Source of the DNA: Marinobacter sp. LV10R510-11A
Lineage (GTDB): Bacteria > Pseudomonadota > Gammaproteobacteria > Pseudomonadales > Oleiphilaceae
NCBI RefSeq assembly: GCF_900215155.1
Contig: NZ_LT907980.1
Coordinates: 1,302,001 to 1,366,000, forward strand
DNA length: 64,000 nucleotides
Reading direction: 5' to 3'
Shown here: positions 1 through 9,930 of the stretch, in pieces
Position numbering within the stretch: position 1 is the first letter of the stretch
How the letters are laid out: every line of letters starts with the position of its first letter
The notes under the pieces: model-generated
What the model saw: only the letters and a program-made list of their open reading frames with translations
Database searches by the model: none
Told to the model about the DNA's origin: nothing
Position numbers and translations under genes: made by a program

Positions 1-2
1 AA

Positions 3-872
3 AAAACTTTCGAGAAGACGTGCAATTGCCAGATTAACTATGTGGTTTTGGATAGCGGTGGTGACATTCTTCAACGCCTGCGCCTTGAAGGCAAAAGCAC
101 CCAAGCCGACGTGGTGCTGGGGCTGGATACTGGCACCATGGAAACAACGCGGCAGACGGGTTTGCTGGCGAACCATGAAATCGATCTATCCGCCCTGAAC
201 TTGCCGATCGACTGGCAGGATTCAGTATTTGTACCTTACGACTGGGGCTACTTCGCGTTTGTTTACGATACCGAAAAACTACCTAATCCGCCGGAGAGCC
301 TGGAAGCGCTTATCGCAGCGCCTGATGATTTAAAGATCATTATCCAGGATCCCAGAACCAGCACACCCGGCCTTGGGCTGCTGTTATGGATGCGCCACGT
401 ATACGGCGATCAGGCTCCAGAAAAATGGCAGCAGCTTAAGGGCAAAATTCTCACCACAACCAAAAGCTGGAGCGACGGCTACTTCTCGCTGTTCATGAAC
501 GGCGAGGCGCCTATGATTATGTCCTACAGCACCTCTCCTGCGTACCACATGGCGGTGGATAAAACTGACCGGTACCAGGCTGCCGAATTCAAGGAGGGCC
601 ACTACCTGCAAGTTGAAGTTGCAGCATTGGTGCAATCATCCGACCAAAAAGAACTGGGCCGAGCGTTTCTCGACTTTATGCTAACCGCCGATTTTCAGCG
701 CCACATTCCTTTGAAAAACGTCATGTATCCAGCCACGGATCTGGGCGACGAGCTGCCAGAGGTGTTCGATAAGCTGATTCAGCCCTCAGAGGCACTTTAT
801 TTTGACCCGAAAGTGGCAAACGACAATCGGCGTGAATGGCTGAATGAGTGGCTCGACGCAATGACCCGCTAA
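3..872 (+). CDS. thiB: Thiamine ABC transporter substrate-binding protein (5' partial)
   Basis: Periplasmic binding protein that delivers thiamine and its phosphates to ThiP/ThiQ. The frame is open to the left edge of the window, so the signal peptide and the first part of the mature protein are missing; about 289 residues of a family usually near 330 remain. Seen: VVLDSGGDILQRLR close to the left edge, the block DVVLGLDT, and a C-terminal region typical of family-1 binding proteins. The next genes downstream are the permease and ATPase, which makes the thiamine assignment firm. A TPP riboswitch, if present, would lie outside the window. Confidence 0.9.
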   Translation, partial: KTFEKTCNCQINYVVLDSGGDILQRLRLEGKSTQADVVLGLDTGTMETTRQTGLLANHEIDLSALNLPIDWQDSVFVPYDWGYFAFVYDTEKLPNPPESLEALIAAPDDLKIIIQDPRTSTPGLGLLLWMRHVYGDQAPEKWQQLKGKILTTTKSWSDGYFSLFMNGEAPMIMSYSTSPAYHMAVDKTDRYQAAEFKEGHYLQVEVAALVQSSDQKELGRAFLDFMLTADFQRHIPLKNVMYPATDLGDELPEVFDKLIQPSEALYFDPKVANDNRREWLNEWLDAMTR

Positions 873-892
873 ACCTAAATGTGCCCACTCTG

Positions 893-2575
893 ATGAATCC
901 TAACCGGCACCCTGCACCTTTCAGCCGCCCCGGATGGCGGCTCTGGCCCGGGCTGGCCATCGCCAGTGCACTCATAGTACTGGCGATGGCGGGGCTGGGT
1001 GCGTTGGTATGGGAGGCCTCGCTCCCGGATCTGAGCGAGCTCTGGCGTAACCGTTATCTACGCACCGTGGTTACCTTTACCGTTTGGCAGGCGTTTCTCT
1101 CTGTTGTGCTCAGCCTGCTTGTGGCCATTCCTGTAGCCAGAATTCTAGCCAGGCAACCGGCCTTTCCCGGTCGTTCAGCTTTGCTCCGCTTAATGGAGCT
1201 CAGCCTTGTGCTTCCCTCAATTGTGGCGGTATCTGGCCTGGTGAGTGTTTATGGGCGCCAAGGCTGGTTCACGGGTTTAGCCGGCGACTGGCTGGGCACG
1301 TCCTGGAACCTCTACGGTATCAACGGTATTGTGCTGGCCCACGTGTTTTTCAACGCGCCCCTGGCCGCACGGATTCTTTTACAAGCCATTGAGAACGCAC
1401 CGCCATCCCAGCGCCGGGTTGCCGCGCAGTTGGGGCTTGGGCGCTGGTGGTATTGGCGTGCCGTGGAGTGGCCGGCGGTGAAACCCGTGATGCCTGGCCT
1501 TGCGGCTCTGGTTTTCACCCTGTGTTTTACCAGTTTTGCCATCGTAATGACCCTCGGCGGAGGGCCAGCGGCCACCACCATTGAGGTTGCCATCTACCAG
1601 TCGTTGCGCTTTGAATTCGATGCCGGCCAGGCCGCTCTTCTTGCCATGGTTCAGCTGGTTATCTGCGGCTTTCTTTGGTGGTTGGCGGCCCGTAAAGGGC
1701 TCACCGCATCGCTACTTCCGGACCGGCGGGTTGCTTCACACCGGAGTAAAGCAGGCAGCTCAGTTTGGGCACGCTTGGGGGACGGGGCAGCTATGGTAGT
1801 GTTTGTGCTGTTCCTGTTGATGCCGCTGATTGCCATTTTACTTCGGGGACTGCCGGGGATGGGTTCTGCTTTCTTCCCGGAAGGCTCTTTCTCTGTAAAC
1901 CCCGCCTTGCTCGATGCCACGCTGAGAAGCCTGGCCATCGCTCTGCCCGCCGGGCTCATGTCGGTAAGCGCCGCACTGCTGATTCTGGCTTGCGGAACCA
2001 CTGCGGCCAAGCCTGCGATTACTCGGCTTACGGATGTAGCTGCGTACCTTCCCCTGATGGTTCCGCCACTGGTACTCGGCACTGGCTTGTTTCTGCTGTT
2101 CCGGCCAAGCCTTGGCAACTCCAGCCAAGGCTTGGTGCTGGTTACGCTGATCAACGCAATGATGGCGTTACCCTTTGTATTGCAGATGCTCCGAGGCCCC
2201 ATGGGAAGCCTGGATTCGGCGAGCCGCCAACAGGCCGATCAACTTGGCGTGCTGGGCTGGTATCGCTGGCGCTGGCTGCACTGGCCGCGCCTGCGCAAGC
2301 CTCTGGCATTGGCAATGGCGTACGGCACAGGTTTGTCACTGGGGGATTTCGGCGTTATAGCCCTGTTCGGGAGCCCGGGCCAGCCCACTCTGCCGGTGCT
2401 GCTTTACCAGCAATTGGGTAGCTACCGGATGGATGCCGCCGCCGCGACCGGGTTGTGGCTGGTATTACTTCTACTGATGCTGTTCAGCCTGTTTAACCGG
2501 CTGGGCTCCCCCCTATTCAGAGCCAGCCTGGCGACCCACTCTACCCGCACTGTTTCGGAGCCAGAACATGCTTGA
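893..2575 (+). CDS. thiP: Thiamine ABC transporter permease ThiP
   Basis: Inner-membrane permease of the thiamine importer, a tandem protein with two binding-protein-dependent transport domains. About 560 residues from ATG 893; an in-frame GTG at 848 overlaps thiB but adds 15 residues with no hydrophobic character, so 893 is preferred, though no strong ribosome-binding site is visible for either. Each half carries several hydrophobic segments and an EAA-like loop (AQLGLGRWWYWRAVEWP near residue 180, ADQLGVLGWYRWRWLHWP near residue 450) that contacts the ATPase. The 3' end overlaps thiQ by 8 bp, indicating translational coupling. Confidence 0.92.
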   Translation: MNPNRHPAPFSRPGWRLWPGLAIASALIVLAMAGLGALVWEASLPDLSELWRNRYLRTVVTFTVWQAFLSVVLSLLVAIPVARILARQPAFPGRSALLRLMELSLVLPSIVAVSGLVSVYGRQGWFTGLAGDWLGTSWNLYGINGIVLAHVFFNAPLAARILLQAIENAPPSQRRVAAQLGLGRWWYWRAVEWPAVKPVMPGLAALVFTLCFTSFAIVMTLGGGPAATTIEVAIYQSLRFEFDAGQAALLAMVQLVICGFLWWLAARKGLTASLLPDRRVASHRSKAGSSVWARLGDGAAMVVFVLFLLMPLIAILLRGLPGMGSAFFPEGSFSVNPALLDATLRSLAIALPAGLMSVSAALLILACGTTAAKPAITRLTDVAAYLPLMVPPLVLGTGLFLLFRPSLGNSSQGLVLVTLINAMMALPFVLQMLRGPMGSLDSASRQQADQLGVLGWYRWRWLHWPRLRKPLALAMAYGTGLSLGDFGVIALFGSPGQPTLPVLLYQQLGSYRMDAAAATGLWLVLLLLMLFSLFNRLGSPLFRASLATHSTRTVSEPEHA

Positions 2576-3182
2576 AGCAAAGAACCTGGTTTTCGCTTAT
2601 CCAGAGCAGGAAACCCCGTGGAACTTTAATTTCACTATAGAGCCAGGCCATTGCATTGCCATCCATGGCGCCAGTGGATCGGGGAAATCGACACTAATGA
2701 ATCTTCTGGCAGGCTTTCTTGAACCTCGCTCTGGCGACATCCTGTGGCAGAATAAATCCCTTCGCAATAGCGCGCCTTGGCAACGGCCCATGACCAGTGT
2801 TTTTCAAGAGCACAACCTGTTCGAACACTTGAGCGTTGAGGCCAATATTGGCCTAGGCATTCACCCGGGCCTTAAACTCTCACCAGAGGATGAACAGGGT
2901 ATCGAGCGGGGTTTACAAAGCGTTGGCCTTGGCGGTTTTGGCAAGCGTTTGCCCGGCGACCTTTCTGGCGGCCAGAGGCAACGTGTTGCTCTGTTACGAG
3001 CGATCCTGCGCCAACAGCCAGTGATGCTCCTAGATGAGCCCCTGGCTGGACTGGACAGCGATGCACGGGGCCTTCTGAGGCAGCTCTTACTAGAACAAAA
3101 AACCAGAGGCACACTCATTGTGCTTGCCAGCCACGACGAGGAAGACCGCCGGATACTGGCAGATAGCGTCTGTAGTCTCTAA
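2568..3182 (+). CDS. thiQ: Thiamine ABC transporter ATP-binding protein ThiQ
   Basis: ATPase that energises thiamine import through ThiP. It has 204 residues, a little short of the usual ThiQ length. Walker A GASGSGKST at residues 34-42, Q-loop region near 80, ABC signature LSGGQ at 132-136, Walker B LLDEP at 154-158 and a switch histidine in ASHDEED. The start overlaps the thiP stop. The C-terminus ends soon after the H-loop, so no accessory domain is present. Confidence 0.93.
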   Translation: MLEAKNLVFAYPEQETPWNFNFTIEPGHCIAIHGASGSGKSTLMNLLAGFLEPRSGDILWQNKSLRNSAPWQRPMTSVFQEHNLFEHLSVEANIGLGIHPGLKLSPEDEQGIERGLQSVGLGGFGKRLPGDLSGGQRQRVALLRAILRQQPVMLLDEPLAGLDSDARGLLRQLLLEQKTRGTLIVLASHDEEDRRILADSVCSL

Positions 3183-3223
3183 GCTAGTAAGCTAACCAAC
3201 CAACTTTTGGATTTCTGACACCC

Positions 3224-4372
3224 GTGCCCAACAGTGCCAGCTCCCCAGAACATCAAAACGCTTCCCAGATCCGGAGCCAGAACGGCACCCTGGCTATTCG
3301 GGGCGACTGGACTCTTGCCGATTATCAGGCACTTAAAAAGCAGATCGAAGAATATTCTGATCAGCGATGGGAAACGGAACATGTTGATCTAAAGGCGCTC
3401 GGGCGGGTCGATACAGCAGGCGCCTCTCTTCTGGTTGCGCTGCTGGGGTCGGAAACCCTGAGCGCACTCACACAACAGGATGGCACGCTGCCCCAAGAAC
3501 AAAACGCACTGCTACAAGCCGTAGCTGATGCTATGCAGGAAAAGCCTGCGCTGGAGCCTGAAGGCCTTAATCCCGTCTTGCAGTTTCTCACCGAAACCGG
3601 CAAAACCGTGGAAGCCATCTGGCACCTGATCTATCTCTTGGCGGGATTTGTTGGGCAGATTCTCGCAACACTTTTTATTGTTTTGCCTAGGCCCAGCCGG
3701 TGGCGTGTTACACCATTTGTAGCGGCCCTGCAGAACACCGGGCTCAACGCCCTTCCGATTGTGGCTCTGCTCACCTTTCTGGTGGGTGCCGTTGTGGCGT
3801 TCCTTGGCGCCACGGTGCTGAAAGACTTTGGGGCCACTATCTATACGGTCAATCTGGTCGCCTTCTCGTTCTTACGGGAATTCGGGGTTCTGCTCGCCGC
3901 CATTCTACTTGCAGGTCGCACCGCCAGTGCCTTCACGGCACAGATTGGCGCCATGAAGGTAAACGAAGAGCTCGACGCCATTCGCACGCTGGGGCTGAAC
4001 CCGGTTGAACTGCTGGTAATCCCCAGGGTTCTGGCGATGATGATCAGCCTGCCTATTCTTACCTTTGTGGGAATGCTCGCCGGTTTAGCAGGTGGCGCTA
4101 TGGTCTGTGCGATTTCCCTGGATATTTCCCCGGCTCAGTTTATGGCGATTATGGAGCGGGACGTTGCACTGAAGCACTTTCTCGTGGGTATGTCGAAAGC
4201 CCCCATCTTAGCCTTTCTAATCGCGGCCATTGGCTGCCTTGAGGGGTTCAAGGTAGGCGGCAGTGCTCAATCAGTGGGCGTGCATACAACATCCAGCGTG
4301 GTTCAATCTATTTTTGTCGTTATTCTTCTGGACGCCATTGCTGCGCTTTTCTTTATGGAAATGGGCTGGTAA
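3224..4372 (+). CDS. MlaE-family MCE transporter permease with fused N-terminal STAS-like domain
   Basis: Permease of an MCE-type phospholipid transport system. It has 382 residues, against about 260 for MlaE: the first ~120 look like an MlaB/STAS-type domain (GRVDTAGASLLVALLGSE resembles the STAS core), followed by the MlaE membrane domain with its conserved LREFGVLLAAILLAGRTASA block and MKVNEELDAIRTLGLNP. The start is GTG 3224. It leads a tight operon (3-bp gap to the ATPase gene), so the separate MlaB subunit of the classic mla operon is here covalently attached. Confidence 0.85.
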   Translation: MPNSASSPEHQNASQIRSQNGTLAIRGDWTLADYQALKKQIEEYSDQRWETEHVDLKALGRVDTAGASLLVALLGSETLSALTQQDGTLPQEQNALLQAVADAMQEKPALEPEGLNPVLQFLTETGKTVEAIWHLIYLLAGFVGQILATLFIVLPRPSRWRVTPFVAALQNTGLNALPIVALLTFLVGAVVAFLGATVLKDFGATIYTVNLVAFSFLREFGVLLAAILLAGRTASAFTAQIGAMKVNEELDAIRTLGLNPVELLVIPRVLAMMISLPILTFVGMLAGLAGGAMVCAISLDISPAQFMAIMERDVALKHFLVGMSKAPILAFLIAAIGCLEGFKVGGSAQSVGVHTTSSVVQSIFVVILLDAIAALFFMEMGW

Positions 4373-4375
4373 ATC

Positions 4376-5203
4376 ATGACGAACTCAAACGTTCAGAAAA
4401 CGGACAGCCAGCCTGCGCCTGTCATCGAAGTCCGGGGCCTTGATAACCGCTTTGGCAGCCATGTTGTTCACGAAGATCTGGATCTGGATCTTTTCAAGGG
4501 AGAGATCCTGGGCGTTGTTGGTGGTTCGGGGACGGGCAAATCCGTATTACTCAGAAGCATTGTTGGCCTGCATAAACCTACGGCTGGTCGTATCCGGGTA
4601 TTCGGGAAAGACCTGGACGAACTGAGCACTAAAGAACGCTCGGAAACTGAACAAAGATTTGGTGTTCTGTTCCAGAAAGGTGCCCTGTTCACCTCATTAA
4701 ACCTTTTACAGAACATTGCTCTACCATTGATTGAGCACTGCAACCTGCCTCGCTCCGACGCGGAGGAACTTGCCCGCATGAAACTGGCACTGACCGGCTT
4801 GCCAGCCGATTCTGCCCTCAAGTACCCGTCGGAACTCTCCGGTGGTATGGTCAAACGCGCAGCCTTGGCCAGATCCTTGGCAATGGATCCTGAAATCTTG
4901 TTCCTGGACGAGCCGACCGCGGGCCTTGACCCAATTGGCGCTGCGGCTTTTGATAAGCTGATTGTTACCCTCCGGGACGCACTGGGATTGACTGTTTTTC
5001 TGGTCACCCACGATTTGGACACACTGTATACAACCTGCGACAGAGTGGCCGTGCTGTCTCAAAAGAAGGTGCTGGTCGCAGACCGGATTGAAAAAGTCGC
5101 AACAACAGACGACTCATGGATCCAGGATTATTTTCATGGCCCCCGAGGGCGGGCCGCCAGTTACGCATTCCGGGCTCAGGAACCGAGCCGGCAACGGGAG
5201 TAA
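4376..5203 (+). CDS. MlaF-family MCE transporter ATP-binding protein
   Basis: ATPase of the MCE lipid transporter. It has 275 residues. Walker A GGSGTGKS at residues 49-56 (the Mla-type variant), signature LSGGMVKRAALARS, Walker B LFLDEPTAGLDP and H-loop VTHDLDT. The gene lies between the permease and the MCE-domain protein with gaps of 3 and 6 bp, the usual order in this family. A C-terminal tail of about 25 residues after the nucleotide-binding domain is rich in arginine. Confidence 0.9.
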   Translation: MTNSNVQKTDSQPAPVIEVRGLDNRFGSHVVHEDLDLDLFKGEILGVVGGSGTGKSVLLRSIVGLHKPTAGRIRVFGKDLDELSTKERSETEQRFGVLFQKGALFTSLNLLQNIALPLIEHCNLPRSDAEELARMKLALTGLPADSALKYPSELSGGMVKRAALARSLAMDPEILFLDEPTAGLDPIGAAAFDKLIVTLRDALGLTVFLVTHDLDTLYTTCDRVAVLSQKKVLVADRIEKVATTDDSWIQDYFHGPRGRAASYAFRAQEPSRQRE

Positions 5204-5209
5204 GAGACT

Positions 5210-6148
5210 ATGGAACCAAAAGCACATCACGTGATCATCGGGCTGTTTACGCTGATTGCGGTTGTGGCAGCACTGTTTTTCGCGTTGTGGCTAGCCAAGT
5301 CATCCGCTGATCGCGAGTGGGTCTATTATGAAATCGTTTTTGATCACGCGGTAAGCGGCTTATCTAAGGGCAACCCGGTTCTATACAGCGGCATTGAAGT
5401 AGGCGATGTGCTAGAGCTAAAGCTGGGCGAAGACAATCCGGGCCACGTTCGGGTTTTGGTGCGCGTGGAGCAGAGTGTTCCCGTTCGGGAGAACACCCGC
5501 GCCGGGCTGGTGCTGGCTAACATTACCGGCAGTATGAGCGTTCAATTCAGCGGTGGCAGCACAGATAGCCCCGTGCTGGAGGGCAGCAGAGAGCATCCCA
5601 CGCAGATTACTGCTGAGCCTTCGGCATTTAACAGCCTCCTGACCAACGGTGAAGCACTACTAACCAAGGCAGAAACGTTGCTCACCAGCGCGAATAGGGT
5701 TCTCTCAGAGGAAAACACCGAAAACCTGACAGCTATTCTGCGCAACGCCAAGGATGCCAGCGATTCCTTGCTAGACAACCGCGACAAGCTCGTGGCCCTG
5801 CTTGAGCGCATGGACGACGCAAGCAAGCGCGCCGCAGAAGCGGCAATTAAGGTTTCCACCGTCTCGGATAACGCCAATGCTCTGTTACAAAACGAAGGCA
5901 AGTCGGTACTGACCAGCATGAGCGCAGCCATGAAAACGGTTCAACAAATCGGTGCACGACTTGATCAGCTTACCCGGGATAACGAAGGCGCCCTAGATTC
6001 CGGGCTTCAAGGTATGGGTGAGCTAGCACCGGCCCTAAGAGAACTGCGTAACACGCTCAGAAACCTTAACCAGTTCACCCGCCGGCTGGAAGAAGACCCC
6101 ACGGGAACCATCTGGGGCGGCCCTAGCATCAAGGAGGTATCCCAGTGA
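5210..6148 (+). CDS. MlaD-family MCE-domain protein
   Basis: Membrane-anchored periplasmic lipid-binding subunit of the MCE system. It has 312 residues: one N-terminal transmembrane anchor (residues ~8-28), an MCE domain (~40-120, including GLSKGNPVLYSGIEVGDVL), then a long helical, coiled-coil-prone region (~150-300) with many leucine and alanine heptads. In known systems the helical region forms a channel or platform. Its stop overlaps the next gene by 4 bp (ATGA type). Confidence 0.88.
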   Translation: MEPKAHHVIIGLFTLIAVVAALFFALWLAKSSADREWVYYEIVFDHAVSGLSKGNPVLYSGIEVGDVLELKLGEDNPGHVRVLVRVEQSVPVRENTRAGLVLANITGSMSVQFSGGSTDSPVLEGSREHPTQITAEPSAFNSLLTNGEALLTKAETLLTSANRVLSEENTENLTAILRNAKDASDSLLDNRDKLVALLERMDDASKRAAEAAIKVSTVSDNANALLQNEGKSVLTSMSAAMKTVQQIGARLDQLTRDNEGALDSGLQGMGELAPALRELRNTLRNLNQFTRRLEEDPTGTIWGGPSIKEVSQ

Positions 6149-6771
6149 TTAATAATGCTATAAAAACGTTCAAGACTGTGGGCACCGCGCTGGTCGTTTC
6201 TGGGGTTATGACAGCGTGCACGGTGTTTCCGTCACCGGAAGCACCCAGGGTGATGGATTTTCCGGTACCGCAGGGCCTGCAAAAGAGTGTAACCAGCCTG
6301 CCCCAGAGCCTTCGGGTTGATACACCTTTTGCGTCCGAGCCCTTTAACAGCACAAGAATTTTAGCAAAGCCGGTGCCATGGGAGTTCAGAGTCTATGGGG
6401 GCGTTCGGTGGCGAGATACAGTGCCCGTTATCCTGCGCGATATGCTGGTGGGCGTATTCAGGGCAACGGCAAGCTTTCGAGACGTCATCATGGATACTGG
6501 GCCAGGCAATACCGACCTGAACCTGGCTACTGAAATTACAGCCTTCCACACTGTCAGCCAAGGCGACAGTACCCGGGTGACAATTGCTATCTATGGACAG
6601 CTGATCGATAACCGCTCACGGGAAACACTTTGCTCCGACAACTTCATCGTGTCTATGCCGGCAGGAGACAAGAGCATAGATTCAATTGTGCAGGCTTTCG
6701 GCAGTGCCGGAGAAAGGCTTGCAGAAGAGGTTATCGACTGGGCAAGGGCATGTGAGACACCCCCGAATTAG
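6145..6771 (+). CDS. ABC-type transport auxiliary lipoprotein (PqiC-like)
   Basis: Outer-membrane-directed lipoprotein of the MCE operon. It has 208 residues with an N-terminal signal and lipobox VMTAC at about residues 22-26. The rest resembles the ABC-transport auxiliary (PqiC-like) family: a short alpha/beta domain with VYGGVRWRDTVPVILRDML. It overlaps the MlaD-like gene by 4 bp and is convergent with pgsA, the two stops sharing 4 bp, so no terminator separates them. Confidence 0.8.
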   Translation: MINNAIKTFKTVGTALVVSGVMTACTVFPSPEAPRVMDFPVPQGLQKSVTSLPQSLRVDTPFASEPFNSTRILAKPVPWEFRVYGGVRWRDTVPVILRDMLVGVFRATASFRDVIMDTGPGNTDLNLATEITAFHTVSQGDSTRVTIAIYGQLIDNRSRETLCSDNFIVSMPAGDKSIDSIVQAFGSAGERLAEEVIDWARACETPPN

Positions 6772-7319
6772 TCCTCTTCGGGGAACAAATCCGGCCAAGC
6801 CGCTTTGATGTAAAGCCCCATAGACCAGAGCGTTAAAACCGCAGCGATATACAACAGACCCACGGCAACCTCTGAAAGAAGCTGGCCCGGAGGAAATGCC
6901 AGCAGGCCCACAATGGATGCCATCTGCGCCGTGGTTTTAATCTTGCCGATGTATGAAACGGCAACGCTGGCACGGCTGCCTATTTCTGCCATCCATTCCC
7001 GCAATGCGGATATCACAATTTCCCGACCGATAATCACCGTTGCAGGTATGGTAAGCAGAAGTGCGGAATACTCTTGAATGAGCAGCGCCAGCGCGACCGC
7101 CACCATCAACTTGTCGGCAACCGGGTCGAGAAAAGCGCCGAATGGCGTGCTCTGGTCAAGCTTTCGGGCGAGATAGCCGTCTAGCCAGTCCGTCGCGGCC
7201 GCTATGCCGAAAATTGCCGCACTCGCCATATAACTCCACTGCACCGGGAGATAAAAAACCACCACAAAAACCGGAATCATGATGATGCGGGAGAGTGTGA
7301 GCAGGTTGGGTAAATTCAT
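6768..7319 (-). CDS. pgsA: CDP-diacylglycerol--glycerol-3-phosphate 3-phosphatidyltransferase
   Basis: Makes phosphatidylglycerophosphate, the committed step of phosphatidylglycerol and cardiolipin synthesis, in the inner membrane. It has 183 residues with several membrane segments and the complete CDP-alcohol phosphotransferase motif: D44, D47-G48, A51-R52, G61, D65 and D69. It starts 7 nt after the uvrC stop and is the last gene of the gacA-uvrC-pgsA operon, an arrangement long known in pseudomonads and relatives. Confidence 0.95.
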   Translation of the reverse strand: MNLPNLLTLSRIIMIPVFVVVFYLPVQWSYMASAAIFGIAAATDWLDGYLARKLDQSTPFGAFLDPVADKLMVAVALALLIQEYSALLLTIPATVIIGREIVISALREWMAEIGSRASVAVSYIGKIKTTAQMASIVGLLAFPPGQLLSEVAVGLLYIAAVLTLWSMGLYIKAAWPDLFPEED

Positions 7320-7326
7320 ACTGTAA

Positions 7327-9188
7327 TCACTCGTCGTGCAGTGCTGCGTATATGTTTTCAGCCAGTGATTTACTGATGCCTTGAACCTTGGTCATTTCAT
7401 CAACACTGGCTTTGCGTAGTTCCTGTATGCCACCAAAATACCGGATTAGCTCCCGGCGCCGTTTGGGGCCAACCCCTTCAATGCCTTCCAGGGTCGACTG
7501 GCGACGCTTCTTGTCGCGTCCTGCGCGGTGCCCGGTAATAGCGAAGCGGTGCGACTCATCCCGTATGTGCTGAATCAGGTGCAATGCCGGCGACTCAGCA
7601 GGCGCACGGAATACGTCGCCGGTCATGGCATCAATCAACTGCTCCATGCCCACGCGCCGGGCTGCACCCTTGGCCACGCCAATCAGGGGATATCTGAAAC
7701 CCCAAGTTCATCAAACACTTCCCGGGCAATGTTCAACTGCCCCTTACCACCATCTATGAACACAAGATCGGGGCGCTTACCCTCGCCTGCAACCATGCGG
7801 CGGTAACGGCGGGTCAGTACTTGGCGCATGGCACCGTAATCATCTCCGGCTTTAACACCTTCGATATTATATAGCCGGTAGTCACTTTTCAGGGGCCCAT
7901 TCTCATCGAAAACGACACAGGAAGCGACGGTATTTTCACCATGGCTGTGACTAACGTCGAAACACTCCATCCGTGACGGCGTCTCCGCAAGCTCCAGCAT
8001 GTCCCGCAGCGCTAGCAAGCGCCGATAAACGGTTTCCTTGCTGGCGAGGTGGGTAAGCAGGGTTTGCCGGGCATTAGTCATAGCCAGTTCCAGCCAGCGC
8101 CGGCGCTCTCCCCGCACATTTCCACGTATGCGGGTCTCACGGCCAGCTGCATCGGAAAGCGCCTGAGCAAGAAGCGCCTGCCCTTCAACTTCAACCGGTA
8201 CCAGCACATCCTGCGGAATCTCGCGGCGGGTGTTGCCGCCAAAATAATACTGGCCGAGAAAGGCACTGAGCAACTCGCCCTCCGACTGCTCAAGGGAATA
8301 GCGAGGGAAGTAGTCTTTGGTTCCTAAAACCCTGCCCCCGCGCACGATAATGACCACAACGCACACCACACCGGCATCCTGCGCGATGGCAACCACATCG
8401 GCGTCACCGCCCTCACCGTCTACCGATTGCTGCTCCTGCACATGGCGCAAATGATTGATCTGATCGCGGTAACCGGCTGCTTTTTCAAATTCGAGGTTTT
8501 TGGCGGCCTCTTCCATGGAATCCATCAAATTACGAATGATGACCGGGTTTTTGCCTTCGAGAAAAAGGCTGGCGTGACGGATATCCTGTTGGTAGTCCTC
8601 GGGCGAAATATACCCCACACAGGGTGCTGTACAGCGGTTAATCTGATACTGCAGGCAGGGTCTTGATCTATTGCTGAAATAGCTTTCGCTACAAGACCTT
8701 ATGCGGAACACCTTCTGCAACACATTAAGACTTTCTTTCACAGCACCGGAGCTCGGAAACGGCCCAAACCAGGTTCCTCCACCTTTTTTGGCGCGCCCAC
8801 GCCTAAAGGTCAGCGACGGATAATCGCTGTGGGATGACACATAGATATAAGGGTAAGATTTATCATCCCGAAGCAGGATGTTGTAGGGCGGGCGCAGAGA
8901 CTTGATCAGGTTTTGCTCAAGCAGCAGCGCTTCTGTCTCACTGTTGGTAATGGTTACCTCAATGGAGACTATCTTTGCGACCAGAGCTTCAGTTTTAGGC
9001 GTCAGGCCAGTCTTGCGAAAATAGCTGCTGACCCGTTTTTTGAGATTGCCGGCCTTACCTACATACAGCACCGAGCCGGCGTCGTCGTACATCCGATAGA
9101 CGCCGGGCCGCTCCGTCAGCTGTTTCAGGAAGTGTTTACTGTCGAACTCCCCGCTGCTTTCGCTTGTAGCATCAGACCTTGTGGGCAT
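7327..9188 (-). pseudogene. uvrC: Excinuclease ABC subunit C, frameshifted
   Basis: UvrC makes both incisions in nucleotide-excision repair. The reading frame is broken: the first ~501 residues (GIY-YIG domain with GVYRMYDD and VLYVGKAGNLKKR, UVR domain, RNase H-like nuclease domain up to DGGKGQLNIAREV) end at a TGA just after GVSDIP near 7683. The rest (GVAKGAARR, then the C-terminal helix-hairpin-helix [13 protein letters not shown]) continues in the next frame from about 7680 to 7327. One extra C in the run of four C at the junction (coding strand) would restore [13 protein letters not shown] exactly. Either a true loss-of-function change or a homopolymer sequencing error. ATG 9188 is chosen over an upstream TTG at 9200. 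Confidence 0.9.
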
Positions 9189-9831
9189 CAAGTAACCCAA
9201 ACCGCACTGCCATCAGAGCCAACTCAACATCGCTGGAGATTTCCAACTTTTCAAAGATTCGGTAACGGTAGCTGTTCACGGTTTTTGGACTGAGGCAGAG
9301 CTTATCGGAAATGTTCTGTACCTTCTGGCAGTCCACCACCATCATGGCTATCTGCATTTCGCGCTCAGACAGCCGATCAAATAGCGATAAGTCGCCGTCT
9401 TCATCTTTGTCGCCACCCAACTGTTTCAGTGCCATTTTCTGGGCAATTTCAGGGCTGATGTATCGCTGGCCCGAGTGGGCCATACGAATAGCACGAACCA
9501 TTTCCCGGATATCCGCGCCTTTGGTGATGTAGGCGGTGGCTCCGCTTTGCATGACCCGAGCGGGATAAGGATCGTCGGCGCACGCGGTTACTACGATCAC
9601 ACGGATCGTGTCGTCTATTCTTAGGATTCGCCGCGTAGCTTCCAGACCACCAATACCTGGCATCCGGATATCCATTAATACGATATCCGGGCGGCTCTTA
9701 CGCACAAACTCTATAGCGTCTTCACCAGACGAAGACTGACCGATAACATCAATATCTGGATCATCCGCGAGCATCCGGGTTATCCCGGAACGAACCAGCT
9801 CATGGTCATCTACAACCAATACCCTGATCAA
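9172..9831 (-). CDS. gacA: Response regulator GacA/UvrY
   Basis: NarL/FixJ-family response regulator of the GacS/GacA (BarA/UvrY) system, which in relatives controls small regulatory RNAs that antagonise CsrA/RsmA. It has 219 residues: receiver domain with acidic pair D8-D9 and phospho-acceptor D54 (DIVLMDIRMPG), then a LuxR-type helix-turn-helix near the C-terminus (LSEREMQIAMMV ... LSPKTVNSYRYRIFEKL). The end overlaps the start of uvrC, consistent with co-transcription. Confidence 0.94.
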   Translation of the reverse strand: MIRVLVVDDHELVRSGITRMLADDPDIDVIGQSSSGEDAIEFVRKSRPDIVLMDIRMPGIGGLEATRRILRIDDTIRVIVVTACADDPYPARVMQSGATAYITKGADIREMVRAIRMAHSGQRYISPEIAQKMALKQLGGDKDEDGDLSLFDRLSEREMQIAMMVVDCQKVQNISDKLCLSPKTVNSYRYRIFEKLEISSDVELALMAVRFGLLDAHKV

Positions 9832-9930
9832 AATCCACCTCGCACAGCGCTTTCAGAAATCAGCGCAATTGTACCGTTTACTAACGCCCCCGGGTAGGTG
9901 CAAACCGAAATACCCTGAGAGGTTAACTGA

